From Caproicibacterium amylolyticum (GTDB taxonomy: Bacteria; Bacillota; Clostridia; Oscillospirales; Acutalibacteraceae), in the NCBI RefSeq assembly GCF_014467055.1, contig NZ_CP060696.1:558001-622000 (forward strand): a stretch of DNA of 64,000 nt. Direction: 5' to 3'. Below are positions 36,492-45,953 of the stretch, piece by piece. Both the position numbers and the translations under genes were made by a program. The notes under the pieces were generated by a model. That model was not told the DNA's origin. It saw nothing but the letters and a program-made list of their open reading frames with translations, and searched no databases. Numbering within the stretch: position 1 is the first letter of the stretch; each line of letters opens with the position of its first letter.

Positions 36492-36540
36492 AAAAAGACA
36501 GGAACTGCACCGAAACCGGTGGCAGTCCCTGTCTTTTTAA
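36491..36540. terminator. Bidirectional terminator between the DUF6440 gene and uxuB
   Basis: AAAAAGACAGGAACTGC and GCAGTCCCTGTCTTTTT form a long stem with one mismatch, flanked by A- and T-runs. Confidence 0.85.
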
Positions 36541-36544
36541 TTTT

Positions 36545-38161
36545 TTATAAATTTACATATTTTTTAAGGGTGCTTCTTACCGCGCCGGGGCCTTCGACCA
36601 GTTCCGCAAAGTAAGTTTCCACTGTTTTTCCCAGACCTGCTTCGTACAGGTCAACACCGAAAATAGCGGAATTGGAGAGAATCGGCTGCAATGCTTCGTG
36701 GAATGGTCCCTTGCTGCCCAGTTTTACATTGGCAAGGTATGCTTGGTTTTCCGCAAGCAGCGGGTCGGAGGACGGCTCAAACGTTTCGCCGCTGTCATCT
36801 ACGCCCATAATATAGCGGCACCAGCCAGCCAGCACCAGCGGAATCAGCTTGAGGTCGGTTACATTCAGCGTGGGGGAGGCGAGGTATGCCTTAATGGTTT
36901 CACCGTAACGAATGCCAAGTTTCTGGGAAGTATCGGTTGCAATACGCTGCGGCGTGTCCGGCATAAACGGATTCGGTACACGTACATTCAGTACAGTGTC
37001 AATGAATTCCTTCGGGTCAAGAATACCGGGGTTGACAACGACCGGCAGACCCTCTTTGTAGCCGATGATTTCCACCAGCTTTTTCAGTTCCGGGTCTTTC
37101 ATCTCTTTGGAAATCAACGTATAGCCAAGCAGGCAGCCAAAAACCGCCAGCGCGGTGTGCAGCGGATTCAGGCAGGTGCAGACTTTCATTTTTTCCACTT
37201 TGTCCACCGTTTCGCGGTCGGTGAAAATCACACCGCCTGCGTCCAGATTCGGCCGGCCGTTGGGAAACCAGTCTTCAATGACCAGATACTGTGTTTCCTC
37301 GGAATTGACAAAAGGAGCAACATAGGTGTGCTTGCTGGTCACTTCAGCTTCTACATCTTCAAAACCGTCTTTCACAAGCATTTCTTTTACAGAATCGTCC
37401 GGACGCGGCGTGATTTTGTCAATCATGCTCCACGGGAAAGAAACTTTGCTGCGGTCATGAATATAAGCATCGAAACCGGCGTCTGCCACACCATTTTCCA
37501 TCCATTTTTTTGAGAACGTACTGACGGCATTGTAAAGCTTGGTGCCGTTGTGGGAGCAGTTGTCCATGCTGACTAGTGCCAGTGGGAGTTTGCCGCTTTG
37601 GTAGCGTGCAAAGACAAGCGCCGCCAGTTTGCCAATGTAGCTGATTGGCGCGGCGGGGCCATTTAAAAAATCCTGCTGTACAGCGTCAGTGAATTCGCCT
37701 TTGCCGTTTACCAGACTGTAGCCCTTTTCGGTAATGGTGAAACTGACCATCTGCAGGGCGGGAGCGCAGAAAATTTCTTTCAGCCGTTTCCATTCCGCTG
37801 CATCCTGTGAATCTACCTTTAAAGATTCTACTATGCTGCCGACAACGGTCTTTTCAATGGAACCGTTGGATTTCAGTGTGACCAGAACGGAAAGGTCATC
37901 GTGCGGGCGGTACATTTTGTCAATGATTTCGTAGTCAAAACCTTCGGCCACGATGATGCCGGTGTCTGCTTTGCCTGCATTCAGAATATCCTGCTGCACG
38001 TTTGCGGTAAATGCGCGGAAAATGTTGCCTGCGCCAAAGTGAATCCACTTTGGTGTTTTCTTTGTCTGTTCGCGAACCTGATTCCGGTCAAATTGCGGCA
38101 GGGCAAAGCCTGCTTTTTTCCAGGCAGCCTTGTCCTGCAGTGCTGCTTCATTCAGTTTCAT
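36545..38161 (-). CDS. uxuB: D-fructuronate reductase / mannitol dehydrogenase family
   Basis: This NAD-dependent long-chain polyol dehydrogenase of 538 residues reduces D-fructuronate to D-mannonate in glucuronate catabolism. The N-terminal Rossmann region has Ile-His-Phe-Gly-Ala-Gly-Asn, the catalytic Lys lies near Cys-Leu-Asn-Pro-Leu-His-Thr-Ala, and a C-terminal helical domain completes the usual length. The start is the ATG at 38161 with AAAGGA 10 bases upstream; an in-frame extension to 38266 only overlaps the gntR gene. It is third gene in uxuA-gntR-uxuB, confirming the fructuronate role over mannitol. Symbol is assigned by context. Confidence 0.88.
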   Translation of the reverse strand: MKLNEAALQDKAAWKKAGFALPQFDRNQVREQTKKTPKWIHFGAGNIFRAFTANVQQDILNAGKADTGIIVAEGFDYEIIDKMYRPHDDLSVLVTLKSNGSIEKTVVGSIVESLKVDSQDAAEWKRLKEIFCAPALQMVSFTITEKGYSLVNGKGEFTDAVQQDFLNGPAAPISYIGKLAALVFARYQSGKLPLALVSMDNCSHNGTKLYNAVSTFSKKWMENGVADAGFDAYIHDRSKVSFPWSMIDKITPRPDDSVKEMLVKDGFEDVEAEVTSKHTYVAPFVNSEETQYLVIEDWFPNGRPNLDAGGVIFTDRETVDKVEKMKVCTCLNPLHTALAVFGCLLGYTLISKEMKDPELKKLVEIIGYKEGLPVVVNPGILDPKEFIDTVLNVRVPNPFMPDTPQRIATDTSQKLGIRYGETIKAYLASPTLNVTDLKLIPLVLAGWCRYIMGVDDSGETFEPSSDPLLAENQAYLANVKLGSKGPFHEALQPILSNSAIFGVDLYEAGLGKTVETYFAELVEGPGAVRSTLKKYVNL

Positions 38162-38168
38162 GATTTGG

Positions 38169-38879
38169 TCATTCCTTTCGTTCTTTTCTGTCAATGAAAT
38201 AATCCGGATACTGCCGGAACAAATCCAGTTCCTGTATGTTGATTTTGCGGCAGTGGTTTTCTTCAAGGTGGGTCAGGCGGCGGCTGTCTGCTTCGCGGAT
38301 GCACCGCAGCATTTCTTTGTGTTCGTCAATGGCGCAGCCGACGATTTGTGCGTCCCACAGGGTCATGAGCCGCGCGCGGCGGTAGTGGCCGGACATGTTT
38401 TCAATCAGTTCCCAGCAAAGCTGTTTGTCAGCGGCGTGGAAGAAGACGCTGTGAAAGGCCTCGTCTTTGTCCAGAAAGTCTGCCATGCGGGCTTCACGCA
38501 GGCACTGTGCCTGCACCTCCACAAGCTGTTCCATCTGCGCAAGGTCCGCCGGTGTACAGCGCTTCAGGAAAAGGTCAAGCAGCCGAACTTCCAGACTTTC
38601 GCGCAGGAAGCGTTCTTCCTCAACTCGGTGCGGGTCAATGCGGGAAACGCGGGTGCCTTTTTGCGGCAGTACGTCAGCAAGTCCCTCTTTGGCAAGCCGC
38701 ATCACAGCGTCCCGCACCGGGCTGCGGCTGACTTCCAGCTTTTCCGAAAGTTCCTTAATATTCAGTTCTTCACCGGGGTGCAGGCGCAGCAGCATGATAT
38801 CTTCCCGCAGACCGGCGTAAATGCGGTCACCGATATTTTGAATTTGAAATTTTTCGGGTTTGGTCAGTGCAAACGGCAT
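38169..38879 (-). CDS. GntR-family (FadR/UxuR-type) transcriptional regulator
   Basis: The 236-residue protein has an N-terminal winged helix (about 15-80; Glu-Lys-Leu-Glu-Val-Ser-Arg-Ser-Pro-Val-Arg-Asp-Ala) and a C-terminal all-helical FCD domain (about 90-225) with metal-site acidic/His residues that bind carboxylate sugars. It lies between uxuA and uxuB in one operon (GGAGG before the ATG), so it is expected to repress the operon until a uronate or mannonate arrives, acting at the 30-bp palindrome upstream of uxuA. Confidence 0.9.
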   Translation of the reverse strand: MPFALTKPEKFQIQNIGDRIYAGLREDIMLLRLHPGEELNIKELSEKLEVSRSPVRDAVMRLAKEGLADVLPQKGTRVSRIDPHRVEEERFLRESLEVRLLDLFLKRCTPADLAQMEQLVEVQAQCLREARMADFLDKDEAFHSVFFHAADKQLCWELIENMSGHYRRARLMTLWDAQIVGCAIDEHKEMLRCIREADSRRLTHLEENHCRKINIQELDLFRQYPDYFIDRKERKE

Positions 38880-38899
38880 TTTGGGCCTCCGTAGTTGTT

Positions 38900-39979
38900 T
38901 TATGCTTTTGCGTTTTTGTCAATGGCTTCCCACAGACCGTTCAGGTATGCGATGCCGAGTGCGCGGTCATACAGACCGTAGCCGGGGCGTCCGACTTCGT
39001 CCCAAATCATACGGCCGTGATCGGGGCGGACGTAAGTGTCCGGACAGGTTTCGTACAGGGCTTTCATGATTTCATACATATCGAGGGAGCCGTCACTGGA
39101 AAGGTGGGAGGATTCGCGAAATTTGTGATGACCGAGAAATTTGATGTTGCGGACGTGCGCGCAGCCGATGCGGTTCATCTTGCCGAAGTGGCGGATGATA
39201 GACGGAATATCGTTTGCAGGGTCGGAGCCAAGGGAACCGGTGCAAAGGCAGACGGTGTTGCTGGGGCTGTCATGCAGTTTGACGATTTTATCGAAGTCCG
39301 CCTGTGAATGTGCAATGCGGGGCAGGCCGAAAATCGGCCACGCGGGGTCGTCAGGGTGGCACGCCATGACGATGCCGACTTCTTCGCAGGTGGGGATGAT
39401 GGCGTCCAGAAAATACTTGTAGTTTTCACGCAGCTTTTGTTCGTCAATGCTTTGGTACTGTTCCAGTACGCTTTGCAGTTCTGCCAGACGTTCCGGTTCC
39501 CAGCCGGGCAGGCTGAAGCCGTTGGAACTTTTAGCGGTGTTTTCTACAATTTGAATCGGTGTCATGCCGGCAAGTTCGGCTTCATCAAAGTACAAAGAGT
39601 TGGAGCCGTCCTCCGGGATAACGTGTGCGAGGTCGGTGCGCAGCCAGTCGAAGACGGGCATGAAGTTGTAAACAATAACTTTCACGCTGCACTGTGCCAG
39701 ACTTTTGATAGTCTTAATGTAATTTTCAATGTAACGGTCGCGGCTGGGTTTGCCAAGCTTGATGTCCTCGTGAATGTTTACACTCTCGATTACCTCTGCT
39801 TCAAGACCCGCTTCGTGAACGTGTTTCACATAGTCCTGAATGACCTCCAGCGGCCATTCTTCGCCTGCGGCATACTGGTCAAGTACGCCCATAAGTCCGG
39901 TGCAGCCAGGGATTTGTTTGATTTGTTTCAGGCTGACGCTGTCGCGGCCTTCGCCGAACCAGCGGAATGTCATTTTCAT
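38900..39979 (-). CDS. uxuA: Mannonate dehydratase
   Basis: It dehydrates D-mannonate to 2-keto-3-deoxygluconate. The 359-residue protein starts with the conserved Met-Thr-Phe-Arg-Trp-Phe-Gly (using the ATG at 39979, with AAGGAAG 10 bases upstream rather than a TTG at 40000) and contains His-Pro-Asp-Asp-Pro and Arg-Pro-Asp-His-Gly-Arg metal-site motifs. It is the first gene of the operon behind a palindrome-controlled promoter. Kinase and aldolase genes for the product are not in the window. Confidence 0.94.
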   Translation of the reverse strand: MKMTFRWFGEGRDSVSLKQIKQIPGCTGLMGVLDQYAAGEEWPLEVIQDYVKHVHEAGLEAEVIESVNIHEDIKLGKPSRDRYIENYIKTIKSLAQCSVKVIVYNFMPVFDWLRTDLAHVIPEDGSNSLYFDEAELAGMTPIQIVENTAKSSNGFSLPGWEPERLAELQSVLEQYQSIDEQKLRENYKYFLDAIIPTCEEVGIVMACHPDDPAWPIFGLPRIAHSQADFDKIVKLHDSPSNTVCLCTGSLGSDPANDIPSIIRHFGKMNRIGCAHVRNIKFLGHHKFRESSHLSSDGSLDMYEIMKALYETCPDTYVRPDHGRMIWDEVGRPGYGLYDRALGIAYLNGLWEAIDKNAKA

Positions 39980-40011
39980 AAATGAAACGCTTCCTTTCAA
40001 AGATTCTGTTT

Positions 40012-40041
40012 CTTAATATACTAATATATTAGTATATTAAG
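40012..40041. promoter_or_regulatory. Perfect 30-bp palindrome, probable operator of the uxu operon
   Basis: CTTAATATACTAATA and its exact reverse complement abut without a spacer. The -10 box of the uxuA promoter lies in its centre, so repressor binding would block polymerase. The product of the gntR gene in the operon is the natural candidate. Confidence 0.8.
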
Positions 40042-40054
40042 TGACAAATGTAAA
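40026..40054 (-). promoter_or_regulatory. Promoter of the uxu operon
   Basis: On the minus strand TTTACA (40054-40049), 17 bases, TAATAT (40031-40026). The -10 is inside the 30-bp palindrome. Confidence 0.65.
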
Positions 40055-40347
40055 GGACCTGCTGTGAAAATATGAATTAAATTCTTTAGCGTACAGTTCA
40101 AAAAATAGAAGTATGGTTTGGAGCTAGCTTTGTATGTAAAAAAGTTTCTGTCAAAAAATAACCCTGCCGTCCTTAAAAAGACGGGCAAAATACAGCTGAA
40201 AGAGCAGCTTCTAACTTAACATTTCAATTATTTTGTCAAATATGGTTCCATTCTTTTGGGTAATCGCCTATAATATTTTTTGATTAGAAATGCCTGCGGC
40301 AGATTACGACGTTTTTAAGAATGAACATTTTGCAGTGAGGAGATATT
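40055..40347. other. AT-rich divergent spacer between the uxu operon and YitT gene
   Basis: No gene is supported. A small stem (CCGTC/GACGG at about 40169-40185) and a TATAAT at 40271-40276 with a weak -35 (TTCCAT, 17 bases upstream) presumably give the YitT transcript. Confidence 0.4.
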
Positions 40348-41208
40348 ATGGATAAAAAGAAGATTGCTTCTATACTCAAAGAGTATTCCTACTTAACTGT
40401 GGGTACGCTGATTATGGTGGTTGGCATTTATTTTTTTAAATTTACAAACAATTTTTGCTTTGGCGGTGTAACCGGCATGGCAGTGCTGTTCAGCGGATTT
40501 ACGATTTTCAGCGCTTCCGATTTGACGTTTATCATCAATATGCTACTGTTGGTGGTCGGTTTTCTGTTTGTGGGAAAGTCTTTCGGTGTGAAAACCGTGT
40601 ATGTCAGCATCTTAATGTCTGTTGCACTGAGTGTTTTGGGAAAAATTTACCCATTGACAAAGCCGCTGACCAATGAGCCAGTGCTGGAATTTATGTTTGC
40701 TGTGTTTCTGCCTTCACTCGGTTCTGCCATGCTGTTTGACGCGGAGGCTTCCAGCGGCGGTACGGACATTTTAGCGATGATCTTAAAAAAGTATACCAGC
40801 CTGAACATCGGCGTGACACTGATGATTGTGGATGTGGCGATTACTGTGATTGCGTTTGCAGTGTACGGGCCGAAAACCGGGCTGTTTTCGGTGGCGGGGC
40901 TGCTGACCAAGACGTTGATGATCGACAGCGTGATTGAAAATATGAATCTTTGCAAATATTTTACGGTGGTTTGCGACGACCCGGAGCCAATTTGTGACTT
41001 TATTCATAAGGAACTGGACCGCAGCGCTACGATATTCAATGCAGAGGGCAGTTACCAGCACAACGAGAAGAAAATCATTTTAACAGTGATGAAGCGCAAT
41101 CAGGCGGTGCGGCTGCGCAAATTTATCCGCCAGCAGCAGCCCAACGCTTTTATTATGATTACAAACAGTAGTGAGATTATCGGCAAAGGCTTTCGCGGTA
41201 TGAACTGA
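40348..41208 (+). CDS. YitT-family membrane protein (DUF161/DUF2179)
   Basis: The 286-residue protein has five to six N-terminal membrane helices (about 15-205) in the YitT pattern (Gly-Gly-Val-Thr-Gly-Met-Ala-Val and Ser-Ser-Gly-Gly-Thr-Asp-Ile) and a C-terminal DUF2179 cytoplasmic domain (about 220-280) ending with Gly-Lys-Gly-Phe. The family is widespread in Firmicutes as several paralogs; a transport role is suspected but unproven. GTGAGGAG precedes the ATG. Confidence 0.9.
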   Translation: MDKKKIASILKEYSYLTVGTLIMVVGIYFFKFTNNFCFGGVTGMAVLFSGFTIFSASDLTFIINMLLLVVGFLFVGKSFGVKTVYVSILMSVALSVLGKIYPLTKPLTNEPVLEFMFAVFLPSLGSAMLFDAEASSGGTDILAMILKKYTSLNIGVTLMIVDVAITVIAFAVYGPKTGLFSVAGLLTKTLMIDSVIENMNLCKYFTVVCDDPEPICDFIHKELDRSATIFNAEGSYQHNEKKIILTVMKRNQAVRLRKFIRQQQPNAFIMITNSSEIIGKGFRGMN

Positions 41209-41223
41209 ATGTAAGGACCGCTT

Positions 41224-41252
41224 TTGCAGAATACTCTTTGTTATGTTATAAT
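41224..41252 (+). promoter_or_regulatory. Promoter of the ArsR-like gene
   Basis: TTGCAG (41224-41229), 17-base spacer, TATAAT (41247-41252); AAAGGAG and the ATG follow within 30 bases. Confidence 0.8.
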
Positions 41253-41278
41253 TTCTGTATCAAAGGAGATACGGAACT

Positions 41279-41875
41279 ATGAAACAGGAAATTCTTGAAC
41301 TGCGGGATGAAGAGAGTTTAAAGATTTATATGGATCCGCTGCGCCAGCGCATCGTTTTAACGATGTGCTCGCTTAACCGGCCGGTGACTGCAAAAAATTT
41401 GGCGGATATTATGAGCATTTCACCATCTTCTGCCAAGCACCATCTGCAGAAGCTGCAGAGTATCGGCGTGGTGCAGGTGGACCACACCGAACAGATTCAT
41501 GGAATCACAGCGACCTTTTATATTTGCGCACCGGTGGAGGTGCGCATTGCCATGGACAACAATGACGCAGAAAGCGAGGATATGAAGCGTCTGCTGGGTG
41601 AAAATATGGTTCGCATGGTGTATAAAGACTATTATGAGAAAATGCGGGAGCATGCGGAAGAAGTCGGCTGGAAAAACATCTATAAAGAAAATCCCTTTGT
41701 CGGTAGTCTGCTTGGCGGGGTCATTTATATGACGCAGGAGGAAATTGACACGCTGTACGAAAAAGTGTTGACGTTTGTGCAGGCACACACTGCTTTCGGC
41801 GGAGAAAATACCATTCCGATTGAGTACAGCCTGATTGCTTTCAATTCACAGAAGAAAGAAAAGAACAGCAAATAA
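41279..41875 (+). CDS. ArsR-like winged-helix transcriptional regulator
   Basis: The 198-residue protein has an N-terminal winged helix-turn-helix (about 15-75; Ala-Lys-Asn-Leu-Ala-Asp-Ile-Met-Ser-Ile-Ser-Pro-Ser-Ser-Ala-Lys-His-His-Leu) and a C-terminal region of about 120 residues that I do not recognise. It lacks the CxC metal site of classical ArsR sensors. It is followed 37 bases later by a HAD phosphatase and a methyltransferase in the same direction, so it may belong to that operon; the signal is unknown. Confidence 0.82.
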   Translation: MKQEILELRDEESLKIYMDPLRQRIVLTMCSLNRPVTAKNLADIMSISPSSAKHHLQKLQSIGVVQVDHTEQIHGITATFYICAPVEVRIAMDNNDAESEDMKRLLGENMVRMVYKDYYEKMREHAEEVGWKNIYKENPFVGSLLGGVIYMTQEEIDTLYEKVLTFVQAHTAFGGENTIPIEYSLIAFNSQKKEKNSK

Positions 41876-41912
41876 AAACAATCGCCGGACTTTCAACCAT
41901 GGGGGCATATGT

Positions 41913-42701
41913 GTGGAAAAACTTTTATGCTTTGATTATGATATGACGCTGCTGGATCATGCAACAGGGAAAATACCGGAAAGTACACTGCGTGCAATCG
42001 AAAAGCTGCGGCCGGAATGGAAAATTGTAATTGCCACCGGCCGTGACATGGAGCAGCCGGAAAGTGCATATGGTATGAAAACGGTTCAGCCGGATGCGGT
42101 CGTGCAGATGAACGGCGCGAAGGTCTGTGCCGAGGGCAGGGCACTGTACGAATATTTTATGCCACAGGAATTACTGCAGCAAATTTTTATATTCGGCAGA
42201 AAGCATGACCTGTGCATCAGCTGCCTTTTGAACAACATTTATTACACGACAAAGCCGCAGCCGCTGCGTGACTTTGTTTACACCTGTGTGCGGCAGGATG
42301 AAATTCATATCCGCCCAGCCGAAGAGGTTTTTGGACAGCAGGTGAGTGCGATGGCACTGGTTGGAAATGTGGAAGATGCGCAGCTGCTGGAGGCGGAATT
42401 CCCGCAAATCCGCGTCCCGCTGTTTGCTAAAAAACACGGCGCGGATATTATCCCGCGTTCTCTTTCCAAAGCAGAGGGAATGCGCCGTTTGCTGAAGCAC
42501 TATGGAAGCAATTTTTCACAGGTTATCTTCTTTGGGGACAGCGGCAATGATCTGGAACTAATTGAGGCGGCAAAGCTCGGCATTGCCATGGGAAATGCAA
42601 TCCCGCCGCTGAAAGAGGCTGCGGACTATGTGACGGACGCAGTGGACAAAAACGGTATTTGGAACGCACTGATTCACTTTAATTTATTACAGGAGGAATG
42701 A
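41913..42701 (+). CDS. Cof-type HAD-superfamily phosphatase
   Basis: The 262-residue cytoplasmic hydrolase has the HAD nucleophile motif Asp8-Tyr-Asp10-Met-Thr-Leu-Leu, a C2 cap domain (about 85-185) and the C-terminal Phe-Phe-Gly-Asp-Ser-Gly-Asn-Asp metal motif. Such enzymes dephosphorylate sugar phosphates or FMN. The start is GTG at 41913 with GGGGG 7 bases upstream; the nearby ATG at 41909 is out of frame. Its stop lies next to AGGAGG of the methyltransferase gene. Confidence 0.88.
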   Translation: MEKLLCFDYDMTLLDHATGKIPESTLRAIEKLRPEWKIVIATGRDMEQPESAYGMKTVQPDAVVQMNGAKVCAEGRALYEYFMPQELLQQIFIFGRKHDLCISCLLNNIYYTTKPQPLRDFVYTCVRQDEIHIRPAEEVFGQQVSAMALVGNVEDAQLLEAEFPQIRVPLFAKKHGADIIPRSLSKAEGMRRLLKHYGSNFSQVIFFGDSGNDLELIEAAKLGIAMGNAIPPLKEAADYVTDAVDKNGIWNALIHFNLLQEE

Positions 42702-42703
42702 AT

Positions 42704-43414
42704 ATGAAAAAAGCAAATTATGGAGTGGACGCTCCCTTGGTGGTGTTTCTATATCTTGCTGTTGGAGCGCTGTGTTTCATTTTAGCAATCGTGCGAGCGC
42801 ATACAATCTCCTATTTTGGAATTTTGCTGCTTGTGATTGGTGGCTATATGCTTTACGGCAGCAAATGCGGCAAATACAAAATGCGGGAAAAAGTTCTGCA
42901 GCGGCTGGTGGTGCGTGAAAATGACATGGTTTTGGATGTTGGCTGTGGCCGCGGACTGATGCTCAATGGCGCTGCACGAAAGCTGAAAACCGGCAAGGCC
43001 TACGGCATTGACTTATGGAGCGGAAAGGACCAGTCTGGCAACAGCCGAAATGCTACACTGAAAAATGCACAGTTGGAAGGTACAGCGGATAAAATTAAGG
43101 TTCAAAACGCGGATATGTGTGCGCTGCCGTTTAAGGATGAAACTTTCAGCGTCATTGTTTCCAGCCTTGCCATACATAATGTAAGCGGAGAGGACTCACG
43201 CAAAAAGGCGCTGCTTGAAATCGCGCGTGTTGCGGGGAATGGCTGCCGGGTTGCAATCCTTGATTTGGCACATGTGCAGGAGTATGCGGACATTCTTTCA
43301 AAAAATGGGTTCATGGTAGAGGAAATCAGCAAAAATAAGTGGCAGATGTTCCCGCCGGTCAGGGTGCTTTATGCTCGCCGGCAGAAAATCGCCAATCTGA
43401 CTTCTAAAAAATAA
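42704..43414 (+). CDS. Membrane-anchored SAM-dependent methyltransferase
   Basis: The 236-residue protein has two N-terminal membrane helices (about 12-32 and 34-52) and a class I methyltransferase domain with motif I Val-Leu-Asp-Val-Gly-Cys-Gly-Arg-Gly at about 74-82 and a Met-Cys-Ala-Leu-Pro-Phe motif typical of UbiE-like enzymes. The substrate is unknown; a membrane lipid or quinone-like molecule is plausible. The ATG at 42704 (AGGAGG 7 bases before) is preferred to the one at 42698, which overlaps the ribosome site. Confidence 0.85.
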   Translation: MKKANYGVDAPLVVFLYLAVGALCFILAIVRAHTISYFGILLLVIGGYMLYGSKCGKYKMREKVLQRLVVRENDMVLDVGCGRGLMLNGAARKLKTGKAYGIDLWSGKDQSGNSRNATLKNAQLEGTADKIKVQNADMCALPFKDETFSVIVSSLAIHNVSGEDSRKKALLEIARVAGNGCRVAILDLAHVQEYADILSKNGFMVEEISKNKWQMFPPVRVLYARRQKIANLTSKK

Positions 43415-43463
43415 GTGCGGGCGCCGAATCTTTGCGGAATTTGTCTGCACGCACAAAAAAAAC

Positions 43464-43518
43464 AAAAGTCAGCGGCGTGAATTTTTTGCTTTTCCTTATT
43501 TCATGCCGTTGACTTTTT
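43464..43518 (+). terminator. Terminator after the methyltransferase gene, overlapping the glnN promoter
   Basis: AAAAGTCAGCGGCGTGAA pairs with TTCATGCCGTTGACTTTT (two G-U pairs). Its 3' arm contains the -35 box of the next promoter. Confidence 0.83.
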
Positions 43519-43537
43519 GCTGCGGAGGGCATATAAT
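43509..43537 (+). promoter_or_regulatory. Consensus promoter of glnN
   Basis: TTGACT (43509-43514), 17-base spacer, TATAAT (43532-43537). Predicted transcription start about 43544, leaving a leader of about 90 bases. Confidence 0.87.
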
Positions 43538-43552
43538 AATGCCAACGACAGT

Positions 43553-43591
43553 AAAGGCGCTGTGGGGCTTTGGTTCCCTATGGCGCTTTTT
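43553..43591 (+). terminator. Attenuator-like hairpin in the glnN leader
   Basis: AAAGGCGCTGTGGGG pairs in full with CCCTATGGCGCTTTT (15 bp with G-U wobbles), loop of 8, ending in T5. It starts about 10 bases after the predicted transcription start. A terminator here implies regulated read-through, such as ANTAR-type antitermination known for nitrogen genes of Clostridia. Confidence 0.7.
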
Positions 43592-43633
43592 GTCTATCTA
43601 CGTCGATTTTGTGACTGCATGGAGGGAAATTGC

Positions 43634-45724
43634 ATGAGTACGGTACCAGAATTATTTGGCAGCCAGGTTTTCAATGAGACTGTCATGAAGGCACGCCTGC
43701 CCAAAGACACGTTTAAGGCACTGATGAAGACCCGCAAAGAGGGTCAGCCGCTTGTTTCGGACGTTGCAAATGTTGTGGCAAATGCAATGAAGGATTGGGC
43801 TGTGGAAAAAGGCTGCACCCATTACACCCACTGGTTCCAGCCGATGACAGGCATTACTGCGGAAAAGCACGACAGCTTTATTTATCCTGTTGACGGCGAA
43901 AAAGTCATCATGGAATTTTCCGGCAAGGAACTTGTCAAAGGTGAGCCGGACGCCAGCTCATTCCCGTCCGGTGGCCTGCGTGCAACTTTTGAAGCACGTG
44001 GATACACCGCGTGGGACCCTACCAGTGATGCATTTATTAAGGACGATACCCTGTGCATCCCAACCGCTTTCTGCTCCTATGGCGGCGAAGCACTGGACAA
44101 AAAGACGCCTCTGCTGCGTGCTATGAATGCACTTAACAAGCAAGCTATGCGTATTCTGCGCCTGTTTGGCAACACCACCGCACAGCGGGTGAATACCACC
44201 GTTGGCCCGGAACAGGAGTATTTTCTGATTGACCGCGAGCTGTACCTTAATCGCCGCGATTTGGTTTACACCGGCCGTACCCTGTTTGGCGCAGAGCCGC
44301 CGAAAGGGCAGGAGATGGAGGACCATTATTTCGGTGTAATTAAGCCGCGCGTGAAAGCTTTCATGAAAGATTTGAACGAGGAACTGTGGAAACTCGGTAT
44401 CCTTGCCAAAACGGAGCATAATGAAGTTGCGCCCGCACAGCATGAACTTGCGCCGATTTTTACCGGCACGAATATTGCTGCTGACCACAACCAGCTGACC
44501 ATGGAAATCATGAAGAAAGTTGCTGCAAAGCACGGTATGGCCTGCCTGCTGCATGAAAAGCCGTTTGATGGCGTTAATGGCTCCGGCAAGCACAACAACT
44601 GGTCTATGGCAACCGACACTGGCGTAAATCTGCTTGACCCCGGCGATTCTCCGCGTGAAAATGCCCAGTTCCTGCTGTTCCTTGTGGCAGTACTGGAGGC
44701 TGTGGATGAGCATCAGGATTTGCTGCGAATTTCCGTTGCCAGCGCCGGAAATGACCACCGCCTGGGTGCCAACGAAGCACCGCCGGCCATCATTTCCATT
44801 TTCCTTGGCGATGAGCTGACCGCGGTTTTGGACTCTATTGAGCAGGGCAAGCACTATGCGCAGAAAGACAAAGAAGTGCTGACTGTCGGTGTTGATGAAC
44901 TGCCGCCGCTTTCCAAGGATGCCACCGACCGTAACCGTACCTCTCCGTTTGCATTTACTGGCAATCGCTTTGAATTCCGCAGCCTTGGTTCCACCGTTTC
45001 CATCGCCTGCCCGAACATGATGCTGAATACGATTGTAGCGGATGTACTGGAGAAGTATGCTGACCGTCTGGAAAAAGCAAAGGACTTTACAAAGGAACTG
45101 AATGTAATTATTCACGATGCGTACCACGACCACAAGCGAATCGTCTTTAACGGCGACGGCTACACAGACGAGTGGATTGCAGAGGCTAAGAAGCGTGGCC
45201 TGCTGAACCTGCCGTCCACTGCGGACGCCCTGCCGTACTACACCCGTCCGGAAAACGTGAAGCTGTTTGAGCACCATGGCGTGCTGGCAAAGGATGAAGT
45301 TTTCTCTCGCCGCGATATTCAGCTGGAAAACTATGCAAAGCAGCTGCACATTGAAGCGCTGACCATGGTAGATATGATTTACAAGGATATTCTGCCGGCA
45401 GCGGGCAAGTATATGAAGGATTTGAGCGAAGAAGTTGCCACAAAGACCTCTGTTTGTGCCGGCATCAGTGCGGAATTTGAAAAAGATACCTTGAAAGAGC
45501 TTTCTGCATTGAGTGACTCACTCTATAAAGAAACAAAGACGCTGCAGAAAGCCATTGCCGGTGAGGGCAAGGGCTCTGTGCAGGAGCAGGCGGAGTATGC
45601 CCGCAACGCACTGTTTACACAGATGGAAAAGACACGCAAGGTTGCAGACCAGATTGAGCCTAAGGTTGGCAAGACCTACTGGCCGTATCCGACCTACGGC
45701 GACCTGCTGTTCAGCGTGCTGTAA
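43634..45724 (+). CDS. glnN: Glutamine synthetase type III
   Basis: GSIII joins glutamate and ammonia using ATP and is the main assimilation enzyme in many Clostridia and Bacteroides. The 696-residue length is normal for type III (types I and II are far shorter). Motifs include Gly-Pro-Glu-Gln-Glu-Tyr, the [10 protein letters not shown] segment, [10 protein letters not shown] and [10 protein letters not shown]. The ATG at 43634 is set by GGAGGG; an in-frame extension to 43517 covers the leader hairpin and promoter and is not coding. Single-gene transcript. Confidence 0.96.
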   Translation: MSTVPELFGSQVFNETVMKARLPKDTFKALMKTRKEGQPLVSDVANVVANAMKDWAVEKGCTHYTHWFQPMTGITAEKHDSFIYPVDGEKVIMEFSGKELVKGEPDASSFPSGGLRATFEARGYTAWDPTSDAFIKDDTLCIPTAFCSYGGEALDKKTPLLRAMNALNKQAMRILRLFGNTTAQRVNTTVGPEQEYFLIDRELYLNRRDLVYTGRTLFGAEPPKGQEMEDHYFGVIKPRVKAFMKDLNEELWKLGILAKTEHNEVAPAQHELAPIFTGTNIAADHNQLTMEIMKKVAAKHGMACLLHEKPFDGVNGSGKHNNWSMATDTGVNLLDPGDSPRENAQFLLFLVAVLEAVDEHQDLLRISVASAGNDHRLGANEAPPAIISIFLGDELTAVLDSIEQGKHYAQKDKEVLTVGVDELPPLSKDATDRNRTSPFAFTGNRFEFRSLGSTVSIACPNMMLNTIVADVLEKYADRLEKAKDFTKELNVIIHDAYHDHKRIVFNGDGYTDEWIAEAKKRGLLNLPSTADALPYYTRPENVKLFEHHGVLAKDEVFSRRDIQLENYAKQLHIEALTMVDMIYKDILPAAGKYMKDLSEEVATKTSVCAGISAEFEKDTLKELSALSDSLYKETKTLQKAIAGEGKGSVQEQAEYARNALFTQMEKTRKVADQIEPKVGKTYWPYPTYGDLLFSVL

Positions 45725-45741
45725 AATTAAATTTGTTTTTG

Positions 45742-45776
45742 AACTGCCGCAGTGTTTTGCACTGCGGCAGTTTTTT
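45742..45776 (+). terminator. Terminator after glnN
   Basis: A perfect 13-bp stem (AACTGCCGCAGTG with CACTGCGGCAGTT) is followed by a T-run. Confidence 0.92.
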
Positions 45777-45953
45777 GTACGAAAAGTAGCGCATTTTTTG
45801 AAAATCGTGTATACTAATAGCAATGCATAAAAGCAAGAAAGAACTTTCTGCCGCATGCGCCCCCAAAAAGGGGATTCTTGGAAATCAGCACATTGCGCCA
45901 TTTATAGCTTACTATGGAATCAAGCTATAGGAAGACAGGAAAGAGAGGACAAA

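Noticed and set aside
43958..45349. 463-codon open frame antisense to glnN
   Set aside because: It mirrors a highly conserved glutamine synthetase gene, has no ribosome site or known domain, and its amino-acid make-up is that of a codon shadow.
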